DNA of 7,299 nt from Bacillota bacterium (GTDB lineage: Bacteria > Bacillota > Clostridia > Peptostreptococcales > Anaerovoracaceae). Of the stretch, positions 1 to 5,384 are shown piece after piece (position 1 is the first letter of the stretch; each line of letters begins with the position of its first letter). The notes under the pieces are model-generated. The model had not been told where the DNA came from, ran no database searches, and worked only from the letters and a program-made list of their open reading frames with translations. The translations under genes and the position numbers were made by a program. Location: contig JAEENW010000224.1 in assembly GCA_016283945.1 (NCBI GenBank), forward strand, positions 1-7,299, read 5' to 3'.

Positions 1-761
1 TCAAAATTGATCAGCCTGTCAGGATCCGCGTTGTTATTATATGATATCTTATCCTGTCCGAAGACCTGGCTCACAGCGATCTTGCCGCTGCTCTGGATCT
101 TGAACTGCTTATACCACTGAGCATGGATGGTGGTAGCGACTCCGCCCTCATCCCAGATATAGCTCTTTCCGTCAGTCAGCAGGATGACGTATTTGTTTTC
201 ATCCTCTACATCTTCATCATCGGACAACAGTGCCTCGGCCTTGGTCAGTCCGCTGTGCACTCCGCTTCCATTTCCCGTAGGAGCGGCATCGAGCGCCAGC
301 TCGAGATAGGTCTTGTCATTTGCAGCGTCACCTATTTCTAGGAGATCCTGTGCGGAGGTGAGGCCGCTAAGACCTGCGGATTTGCCGACAGTCTCGATGG
401 CATCGGACGCAGCGCCTCTGAACTTGACGATACCGATCTTAAGATCGATATCCTTCTCACACAGTTCATCGATCATGTCCTTGACGAGCTCTGTGAACTG
501 CCCGTCTACGGCCGCGACCGACGTCGATTTATCCATTACGAAAACGACGTCGATGGCCGTCCTGAACTCCGCAGAAGGCAGCGACAGGGTGACTTCCGTC
601 TGCTTCTGCGTTGGATCAAGCTCATACTCTGACGCTGTCTTTGACTTGGAGACGGTCCACTCGGGTTCTGTCTCTTCCGCGAACGCGGGAGAGAAGGCCC
701 CCAGGACAAGGGACAGGCAGAGAATGAGAGCCAGTCCATGTTTAAAATACTTTGACAACAT
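1..761 (-). CDS. Secreted von Willebrand factor A domain protein, N-terminal part (runs off the left edge)
   Basis: I translated the 253 complete codons visible by hand. Residues 1-28 are a Sec signal peptide: Lys at 4 and 7, a Leu-rich core at 10-22, and a likely cleavage after SPAFA. A short linker leads to a vWA domain from about residue 69. Its metal-binding MIDAS site is complete: DKSTS at 77-81 after a hydrophobic strand (VVFVM), Thr162 in TGNGSG, and TDG at 196-198 after YVILL. Such domains bind ligands through a divalent metal, so an exported or surface adhesion role is likely. The C-terminal half, where a sortase or repeat anchor would lie, is outside the window. The ATG start is supported by the signal peptide and by a purine-rich Shine-Dalgarno (GAGGGGAG, 764-771). 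Composition is more AT-rich than the other genes, and Ile is mostly ATC (12 of 15, only 2 ATA), unlike rarA. Domain call firm; function and ligand unknown. Confidence 0.88.
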   Translation of the reverse strand, partial: MLSKYFKHGLALILCLSLVLGAFSPAFAEETEPEWTVSKSKTASEYELDPTQKQTEVTLSLPSAEFRTAIDVVFVMDKSTSVAAVDGQFTELVKDMIDELCEKDIDLKIGIVKFRGAASDAIETVGKSAGLSGLTSAQDLLEIGDAANDKTYLELALDAAPTGNGSGVHSGLTKAEALLSDDEDVEDENKYVILLTDGKSYIWDEGGVATTIHAQWYKQFKIQSSGKIAVSQVFGQDKISYNNNADPDRLINF

Positions 762-802
762 TTCTCCCCTCTTTCTCAATACAACTATGGTTGATAAGCT
801 AT

Positions 803-831
803 ATTATTGCAATTTCGGCGGCGCTCCTCAA
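803..831 (-). promoter_or_regulatory. Predicted promoter of the vWA gene
   Basis: Read on the minus strand there is a -35 TTGAGG (826-831, 4 of 6 to consensus), a 17-bp spacer, and a -10 AATAAT (803-808, 5 of 6). Transcription would start near 796, giving a leader of about 35 nt before the ATG at 761, with the Shine-Dalgarno at 764-771. A second, weaker candidate lies further upstream: TTGGCG at 955-960, 18 bp, TATAAC at 931-936. The call rests on motif match and position only. Confidence 0.45.
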
Positions 832-1023
832 TTTGAAGACACCAAAAAGAAAGTGCGCGCACCCATACACAAATAGTATATCCCACAAATGGACGGCAGG
901 CAAACAGGATTATCAGATAAGCCATACTCTGTTATAAGAATAGATAATAATTCGCGCCAAGAGGTTCATCTCCGCTTATAACTGGCTGCTTCCGCGGCGG
1001 CTTCCGAGTTCATTGGCTGAAGG
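832..1023. other. AT-richer intergenic spacer with no gene seen
   Basis: This is the part of the rarA-to-vWA gap between the rarA terminator and the vWA promoter. It is clearly more AT-rich than the coding DNA at around 890-955. I see no credible small gene with a ribosome binding site, no tRNA and no clear riboswitch fold. A possible second minus-strand promoter lies at 931-960. A 10-bp palindrome, GTGCGCGCAC, lies at about 853-862 and could be a protein-binding site, but nothing supports a specific regulator. Confidence 0.4.
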
Positions 1024-1052
1024 AAAAAAGACCACCGCAGAAAACGGTGGTC
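1024..1052 (-). terminator. Intrinsic terminator after rarA
   Basis: On the minus strand a perfect 8-bp stem (GACCACCG pairing with CGGTGGTC, 1030-1037 with 1045-1052) with a 7-nt loop is followed at once by six T residues (1024-1029). It starts 6 nt after the rarA stop codon. This is a textbook Rho-independent terminator, and it marks the 3' end of the rarA transcript. Confidence 0.93.
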
Positions 1053-1058
1053 ACAGTT

Positions 1059-2429
1059 CTATTCGTCCTCTTCGCTCCCTTTTGGCTTGCCGTACTTATC
1101 AAAGCCCGGGGCGCCGTGCTCGGCCTTCCACTTCTTGATCTCGGAGAGGCGCTCTCCGTAGCGCTCCTCGAAGCCCTGCTTGGTTGGATGGTAGTACTCC
1201 CTTCCGAGCAGGGAATCAGGCAGGCACTGCATGTTGGTGAGCTTGTCGCGGCTGTCGTGGGCGTACTGATAGCCCTTGCCGTAGCCGAGCTCCTTCATGA
1301 GGCGGGTCGGGGCGTTGCGTATGACGAGCGGGACGGGCTCGTCCAGCATCTGAAGGGCGTCCTGCTTGGCCTCCATGTAGGCGACGTCCATGGCGTTGGA
1401 CTTGGGCGCGAGGGAGTTGTAGACCACGGCCTCGGTGAGGTGCACGCTGCACTCGGGCATGCCTATGAGGTGGCAGGCCTGGAAGGCGGCGACGCATATC
1501 TCGAGCGCCCTTGGGTCGGCCATGCCTATGTCCTCGGCGGCGAAGCGGGTCACGCGGCGGGCTATGTACATGGGATCCTCGCCGGCCTCGAGCATGCGCG
1601 CGAGCCAGTAGACCGCGGCGTCGGGGTCGGAGTTGCGCATGGACTTGTGCAGGGCGGAGATGAGGTTGTAGTGCTCCTCGCCGTCCTTGTCGTAGAGCAG
1701 CGCCCTGCGGGAAACGCACTGCTGCAGTATGTCCTCGGTGACGTGGATAGTACCGTCCTCGTCGATGTCGGAGTTGAGTATGACCATCTCGAGGGTCGAG
1801 AGAGCCGCCCTCGCGTCGCCGTTGGAGAAGGCCGCGACGCTGTGCAGGACCTCGTCGGAGATGTCGACCTTCTCGCTTCCGAATCCCCGCGGATCGGAGA
1901 CGGCTCTCCTGAGTATCCCGAAGACGTCCTGCTCGGTGAGCTGCTTGAGCACGAATACCCTGCAGCGCGAGAGCAGCGCCCCGTTGACCTCGAAGGAAGG
2001 GTTCTCCGTGGTGGCGCCGATGAGGACTATGCTGCCCCTCTCGACGAAGGGCAGGAAGGCGTCCTGCTGGGCCTTGTTGACGCGGTGGATCTCGTCGACG
2101 AAGACTATGGTGCGGGTGCCGAGGCGGCGGTTGCGCTCGGCCTGCTCCATGACGGTCCGTATCTCCTTGATGCCGCTTGTGACGGCGGAGAAGTTGATGA
2201 ATTCAGAGCTCGTGCTCTCCGCGATGATCCCCGCGAGGGTGGTCTTGCCCACTCCCGGAGGACCCCAGAAGATCATGGAGGAGATCCTGTCGCCCTCGAT
2301 GAGGCGGCGCAGGATCTTTCCCGGCCCGAGCAGATGCGTCTGGCCGTAGAACTCGTCCAGCGTGCGGGGCCTCAGCCTGTCGGCGAGGGGCCTCTCGACG
2401 CGGTTCTCGAACATTCCTATCTGATCCAT
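1059..2429 (-). CDS. rarA: Replication-associated recombination protein A (RarA/MgsA), AAA+ ATPase
   Basis: The 456-aa product is a full-length RarA/MgsA/Mgs1-WRNIP1 family protein, a homotetrameric clamp-loader-like ATPase that acts at stalled replication forks and single-stranded DNA gaps in the cytoplasm. The N-terminus (FENRVERPLADRLRPRTLDE, then YGQTHLLG) is the family signature. AAA+ motifs appear in order: Walker A GPPGVGKT (56-63), Walker B IVFVDEIH (108-115), sensor 1 GATTEN (138-143), arginine finger region LLSRCRVF (152-159) and sensor 2 GDARAAL (204-210). The rest is the MgsA C-terminal oligomerisation domain, including YWLARMLEAGEDP (274-286) and the RRVTRFAAEDIG region near 291-302. 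The charged tail ends GSEEDE. The ATG is preceded by a perfect AGGAGG (2435-2440) with a 5-nt spacer. No promoter is apparent just upstream, so it may be read through from pmbA. A terminator follows 6 nt after the stop. Ile ATA makes up 12 of 27 Ile codons by hand count. Confidence 0.97.
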   Translation of the reverse strand: MDQIGMFENRVERPLADRLRPRTLDEFYGQTHLLGPGKILRRLIEGDRISSMIFWGPPGVGKTTLAGIIAESTSSEFINFSAVTSGIKEIRTVMEQAERNRRLGTRTIVFVDEIHRVNKAQQDAFLPFVERGSIVLIGATTENPSFEVNGALLSRCRVFVLKQLTEQDVFGILRRAVSDPRGFGSEKVDISDEVLHSVAAFSNGDARAALSTLEMVILNSDIDEDGTIHVTEDILQQCVSRRALLYDKDGEEHYNLISALHKSMRNSDPDAAVYWLARMLEAGEDPMYIARRVTRFAAEDIGMADPRALEICVAAFQACHLIGMPECSVHLTEAVVYNSLAPKSNAMDVAYMEAKQDALQMLDEPVPLVIRNAPTRLMKELGYGKGYQYAHDSRDKLTNMQCLPDSLLGREYYHPTKQGFEERYGERLSEIKKWKAEHGAPGFDKYGKPKGSEEDE

Positions 2430-2434
2430 TGCTG

Positions 2435-2440
2435 CCTCCT
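2435..2440 (-). promoter_or_regulatory. rarA ribosome binding site
   Basis: A perfect AGGAGG stands 5 nt before the ATG at 2429 on the minus strand and fixes the rarA start. It lies downstream of the GC-rich palindromic element, so rarA can be translated independently of pmbA even if both sit on one transcript. Confidence 0.85.
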
Positions 2441-2456
2441 GTAACGAAGATGAAGG

Positions 2457-2530
2457 GACCGCGGGGGCGCTCCGCGCCCCCGGCGCGCAGCGCCGCCCGG
2501 GCGAAGCCCGGGGCGCGGCCCCGCGCGGTC
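2457..2530. repeat. 74-bp GC-rich multi-hairpin (cloverleaf-like) palindromic element
   Basis: Between the pmbA stop and rarA lies an almost purely G+C block bounded by a 7-bp inverted repeat, GACCGCG (2457-2463) and CGCGGTC (2524-2530). Inside, three perfect hairpins abut with no linker: 2464-2470 with 2474-2480 (7 bp, 3-nt loop), 2481-2486 with 2490-2495 (6 bp, 3-nt loop) and 2496-2502 with 2506-2512 (7 bp, 3-nt loop). The remaining 11 nt (2513-2523) are also GC-only. Together these can fold as a compact cloverleaf. There is no U-tract on the minus-strand exit side, so it is not a standard terminator. It resembles REP/BIME-like intergenic repeats, which can stabilise upstream mRNA, weaken readthrough or bind proteins. 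Whether it is repeated elsewhere in the genome cannot be seen here. Confidence 0.7.
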
Positions 2531-2537
2531 TATTTCT

Positions 2538-3824
2538 CTACTCCTCTATCCCGCTCACCGTGACCTTCTCGAGCCTCGTGACGGCGGGGATGAGGGCGTT
2601 GGCGTACTGCCTCTGCTCGGACGACATGCTCATGCAGGCGAGGTTCTCCCTCATGTTGCCGGAGACAGAGCCTCCGGTGACGGGGATAACGTTGCCCTGC
2701 CTGTGCAGGTAGCCGAGGCGTATCTCGCCGAAGATATCTCCGGTCATGTCGTCGACCTGGAAATCGGAGAACTCCACGACCTCGAGGAAGTCCCCCTTCC
2801 TCAGCTCGGCCGCGGGACGGCTTCCGCCCCTCACCTCCCAGTTCGTGAGGGAGAAGGCGTCGTCCAGCCCGAGGTACTGCGTGAACATCCTCGAGCCGCA
2901 CCAGTGCCTCGGAACGGAATCCTCCATCAGGCAGAGGTCGCGCACCGGCGCTCCCTCGGCGTCGCAGGAGAAGTTCGCGGGGGAGCCCGGAAGCACCCTG
3001 CGCGCGAACACGCTCACCCGGTCGCCCTCGATATCCTGGGCAACGGGCTTTCCTATCTCGAAGGCGCTCATCCCCCTGACGACGTAGGCCGCGTTGAGAT
3101 TGCCCAGGAAGTACTCGTATATCTGCAGCGCGGCGTCCGTGGAGAACACGGCGGCGCAGCTCCCGAGGGGCGGTGTCGGGACGGCGATGAGCCTGTCCTT
3201 TCCGAAGGCCATGGTCTCCTCGATGTCCTTCCTGAGCGTATCGGCGTCGCAGGCGCCGAGCTCGTAGAGCCTGTAGAGCTCTATCTCGTGCCCGTCTCTT
3301 CTGGCGTTGACCACGGCCTCGACCATGGAGGACGGGAACCTCTCGGTGACGTCCACGCCGCGGGAGTTCATGAAGCGCCTCTCGGCGAAGTTCGCGAATA
3401 TCTCGTAGCTGTTGAGGTCCTCGCTCTCCGTCTCGCGCACGGAGGCCATCGCCTCGATGAAGCGCCTCGCCTCACCGTCGGGATCGGCGGCGCACTCCGG
3501 CATGGGCTCGACGGGTCTCGCGGGATTCAGCTCGTAGGGCTTGTTCTTCACGAGGGATGCCTGATAGATGAGGTCGGAGACGGTCTTCGCGACCTCTTCC
3601 TCCGCAGCGCTCGGCGGCACGTCGGCGGAGGCGGAGCCCATCGAGCTCCCGTCCTCAGAGAGCCCGTAGACCTTGAGCGTGATGTGCCTGACGTCCTTTG
3701 CCCTCGCCTGGTCCAGGCTGTGCTTTATGAAATAGAATTCCCTTCCGGTGAGCTTCGTGTCGCTGATCTCCCAGCCGTAAGCTCCGGAAGCCTTGAGTAT
3801 CTCTGCTATTCTTTCAACAGTCAT
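2538..3824 (-). CDS. pmbA: TldE/PmbA-type subunit of the TldD-TldE metalloprotease
   Basis: The 428-aa product belongs to the TldD/PmbA family (older name: modulator of DNA gyrase, peptidase U62). It is the non-catalytic partner type: the HExxxH zinc motif of its neighbour is absent. The family C-terminal domain is recognisable near 365-392 (FGEIRLGYLH, then PVTGGSVSGNMRE), matching the substrate-cleft end of TldE proteins. The N-terminal alpha/beta half (about 1-200) is divergent. In Escherichia coli TldE pairs with TldD into a heterodimeric protease that degrades unfolded peptides, finishes microcin B17 and acts on CcdA. The gene begins 9 nt after the tldD stop, with its AGGAGG overlapping that stop, so the two subunits are probably made in matched amounts. 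It is slightly shorter than E. coli PmbA (about 450 aa). Family firm; TldE assignment rests on the missing zinc motif and the pairing. Confidence 0.9.
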   Translation of the reverse strand: MTVERIAEILKASGAYGWEISDTKLTGREFYFIKHSLDQARAKDVRHITLKVYGLSEDGSSMGSASADVPPSAAEEEVAKTVSDLIYQASLVKNKPYELNPARPVEPMPECAADPDGEARRFIEAMASVRETESEDLNSYEIFANFAERRFMNSRGVDVTERFPSSMVEAVVNARRDGHEIELYRLYELGACDADTLRKDIEETMAFGKDRLIAVPTPPLGSCAAVFSTDAALQIYEYFLGNLNAAYVVRGMSAFEIGKPVAQDIEGDRVSVFARRVLPGSPANFSCDAEGAPVRDLCLMEDSVPRHWCGSRMFTQYLGLDDAFSLTNWEVRGGSRPAAELRKGDFLEVVEFSDFQVDDMTGDIFGEIRLGYLHRQGNVIPVTGGSVSGNMRENLACMSMSSEQRQYANALIPAVTRLEKVTVSGIEE

Positions 3825-3829
3825 GGCGC

Positions 3830-3835
3830 CCTCCT
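3830..3835 (-). promoter_or_regulatory. pmbA ribosome binding site overlapping the tldD stop codon
   Basis: On the minus strand the tldD stop TAG (3834-3836) shares its last two bases with a perfect AGGAGG (3830-3835), followed by a 5-nt spacer and the pmbA ATG at 3824. Ribosomes ending on tldD therefore stand on the pmbA initiation site, which is the classic layout for translational coupling of subunits of one complex. Confidence 0.85.
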
Positions 3836-5267
3836 ATCCAAGCCTCGCGCGGGTCAGCAGATACGGGCCTCCGTCAGAGACCTTGACCCACTCCTTGTGG
3901 CCCTTGCCGCAGCCGCCGCTTCCGAATATCTGGCGGTCGGGCGACGCCATCCTCACGCTTCCGAGCAGGTCGGGCACGTAACCGGTCATGATGACCGGGG
4001 CGACGACTTTGCCGGTGAGCTTTCCGTCTATGATCTCGCGTCCCAGCGTGATGATGCACTGTATGCCCCAGTGCTTGGGGTCCTCCATGCCGCTGTCCAT
4101 GCCCTCGAGCAGGTAGCCGCGCTTCACGGACGCGATCATGTCCTCGAGGCTGTCGCTGCCGGAGTCGAAGACGGTGTTGGTCATCCTGGTGTAGACCTTG
4201 TGCTCGAAGTTCTCCCTCTTGCCGTTGCCGGTCGGGACGGTGCCGAGCCTGAGCGCGCTGAGCGCGTCGCAGATGCCGGTCTTCAGGATCCCGCGGTCGA
4301 TCTCGGTGACGTCGCCCGCGGGGAAGCCCTCGTCGTCAAAAGCGTAGCTGGTGACGTTCTCCGCGCAGAGCGCTCCCTCGTGCATGGTTACGAGCTCCGA
4401 GCCCACGCGCTTTCCTATGTATTCGGCTCCGAGCGCCCTGCCCTTTACGAACATGTCCATCTCGACGCCGTGCCCGAAGGCCTCGTGGGCGATGAGCCCG
4501 CTGACCTCGGGAGAGGTGATGATATCGTACTCGCCCGGCTCTATCCTGTCGGAATCCAGAAGCTCTAGCGCCAGATCTACCGCCCCGCGCAGCTTCTCGT
4601 CGATGCCGTCGAAGAGCTCTATGCCGCAGAGCCCGGAGAGGCTCTTGTAGCCGAAGCGGTTCTGGCCGTCCTTCGCGACGATCGCGGCGACCCCGCCCTC
4701 GCTGTAGACGTAGCTCTGGCGCAGGTACCTGTTCTTCGTGAGGAAGAGCTTGCAGACGTGGGTCGACTGAGCCGCGACGTTGCAGTCGAGCATGTACTCG
4801 CTCATGGCCATGCCGCGGTCGGAGATCTCGGAGAACTTCTCAACAAGGCCGGAGATCTCGCAGTCCTCGGGGAGGTATTCGGTCTCCCTCTCGACGAAGA
4901 GCTCCCAGGGCTCGTCGGGTATGATCCCGGTCTCATAGACGGCGGTGCCGGTCGCCTCGACGGCAGCGCGCTGCGCCCTCTCCGCGGCCCTCAGGGCCTC
5001 AGCGGTGAGCTCCGGGCGCTCCGGGTCGAAGCCGTCGGTCGCGTACTCAAAGTAGAGGCCGTCCTGCCTTACGCGCAGCACGACGCCCCTCTCCGTGGTC
5101 ATGGTCCTGTTCCCGACGGACTTGGAGTGCTGCGAGATCCTGACGACCAGACCCTTGGAGTCGGTCGCGAGGGCGCTCACGTAGTCGTGGTCCTCTGAGA
5201 GCAGGTCTATAAGAGTCCTCAGGCCCCCAGTCAGGGAGTCGAGGTATTTTGAAAACGGTGCTTTCAT
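3834..5267 (-). CDS. tldD: TldD-type catalytic subunit of the TldD-TldE metalloprotease
   Basis: The 477-aa product has the diagnostic zinc motif HEAFGHGVE at 261-269: His261, Glu262 and His266 form HExxxH, and GxE follows as in the family. A conserved Cys453 in GSGGCGKG matches the third zinc ligand known from E. coli TldD. The PRMTNT-like segment is present as RMTNT (361-365). Length is close to E. coli TldD (481 aa), but the tail after CGKG (HKEWVKVSDGGPYLLTRARLG region) differs from the E. coli GQ-rich tail and suggests a separate subfamily. TldD with TldE forms a cytoplasmic protease that threads unfolded or modified peptides into a closed chamber. The ATG at 5267 is the only plausible start: the visible Shine-Dalgarno AAGGAG (5284-5289) is an unusually long 16 nt away, and no ATG/GTG/TTG stands in frame between them. 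A strong promoter lies directly upstream. Confidence 0.95.
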   Translation of the reverse strand: MKAPFSKYLDSLTGGLRTLIDLLSEDHDYVSALATDSKGLVVRISQHSKSVGNRTMTTERGVVLRVRQDGLYFEYATDGFDPERPELTAEALRAAERAQRAAVEATGTAVYETGIIPDEPWELFVERETEYLPEDCEISGLVEKFSEISDRGMAMSEYMLDCNVAAQSTHVCKLFLTKNRYLRQSYVYSEGGVAAIVAKDGQNRFGYKSLSGLCGIELFDGIDEKLRGAVDLALELLDSDRIEPGEYDIITSPEVSGLIAHEAFGHGVEMDMFVKGRALGAEYIGKRVGSELVTMHEGALCAENVTSYAFDDEGFPAGDVTEIDRGILKTGICDALSALRLGTVPTGNGKRENFEHKVYTRMTNTVFDSGSDSLEDMIASVKRGYLLEGMDSGMEDPKHWGIQCIITLGREIIDGKLTGKVVAPVIMTGYVPDLLGSVRMASPDRQIFGSGGCGKGHKEWVKVSDGGPYLLTRARLG

Positions 5268-5283
5268 ATGTGATGTGCCTATG

Positions 5284-5289
5284 CTCCTT
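5284..5289 (-). promoter_or_regulatory. Distant Shine-Dalgarno of tldD
   Basis: AAGGAG on the minus strand is the only good Shine-Dalgarno before tldD. It lies 16 nt from the ATG, about twice the usual spacing, and only a few nucleotides from the expected transcript 5' end (near 5293). The intervening in-frame codons (AGC, ATA, GGC, ACA, TCA, CAT) hold no standard start. A weaker AGG (5278-5280 region) at about 10 nt might serve instead. Confidence 0.5.
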
Positions 5290-5299
5290 TCAACACTTT

Positions 5300-5328
5300 A
5301 TTATATCAGAAAGCCGCCCCGCTAACAA
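5300..5328 (-). promoter_or_regulatory. Strong predicted promoter of the tldD-pmbA(-rarA) unit
   Basis: On the minus strand there is a perfect -10 TATAAT (5300-5305), a 17-bp spacer and a -35 TTGTTA (5323-5328, 4 of 6 to consensus). Transcription would start near 5293, leaving a leader of about 26 nt before the tldD ATG at 5267. The -35 and most of the spacer lie in the loop and 3' arm of the terminator hairpin 5313-5341 that ends the upstream ABC unit. Confidence 0.8.
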
Positions 5329-5341
5329 CGAGCGGGGCGGC
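5313..5341 (-). terminator. Hairpin terminator after the ABC exporter gene
   Basis: A perfect 11-bp, nearly all-GC stem (5313-5323 with 5331-5341) with a 7-nt loop begins 43 nt after the ABC stop codon. On the minus strand it is followed by TTTCT, a short and interrupted U-tract, then the TATAAT of the next promoter. The stem is very stable but the U-run is weak, so termination may be partial. It is the only terminator candidate between the two units. Confidence 0.7.
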
Positions 5342-5384
5342 GGGTATGGTGATCAGATCGCGGGACGGCCCCGGAAAGCAGACA

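Noticed and set aside
853..862. GTGCGCGCAC palindrome followed on the minus strand by a T-rich stretch, as a terminator
   Set aside because: The palindrome has no loop; folding would leave only a 3-bp stem with a 4-nt loop, too weak for termination, and no gene ends there.
313..876. A 187-codon plus-strand open frame over the left-hand gene
   Set aside because: The minus strand in this span has a signal peptide, Shine-Dalgarno, promoter and a complete vWA MIDAS motif, so the plus-strand frame is a shadow.
986..1008. Direct repeat GCTTCCG spaced by 5-6 bases as a regulatory repeat
   Set aside because: Only two short copies are seen, with no third copy or symmetry and no promoter placed to use them.
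1047..2444. A 465-codon open frame on the plus strand spanning rarA in antisense
   Set aside because: It mirrors the whole of rarA, begins inside the terminator hairpin and has the composition of a shadow frame. The minus-strand frame carries all RarA motifs.
2457..2530. The GC-rich palindrome as a normal intrinsic terminator of pmbA, or as a tRNA
   Set aside because: There is no U-tract after any of its hairpins on the minus strand. Although cloverleaf-like, it lacks a T-arm consensus, anticodon loop size and conserved tRNA bases.
2703..4568. A 621-codon open frame on the plus strand opposite pmbA and tldD
   Set aside because: It lies antisense to two well-recognised genes, shows no domain, and is Val/Gly/Glu/His-rich as expected when GC-biased codons are read backwards. 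No ribosome binding site or promoter is seen.
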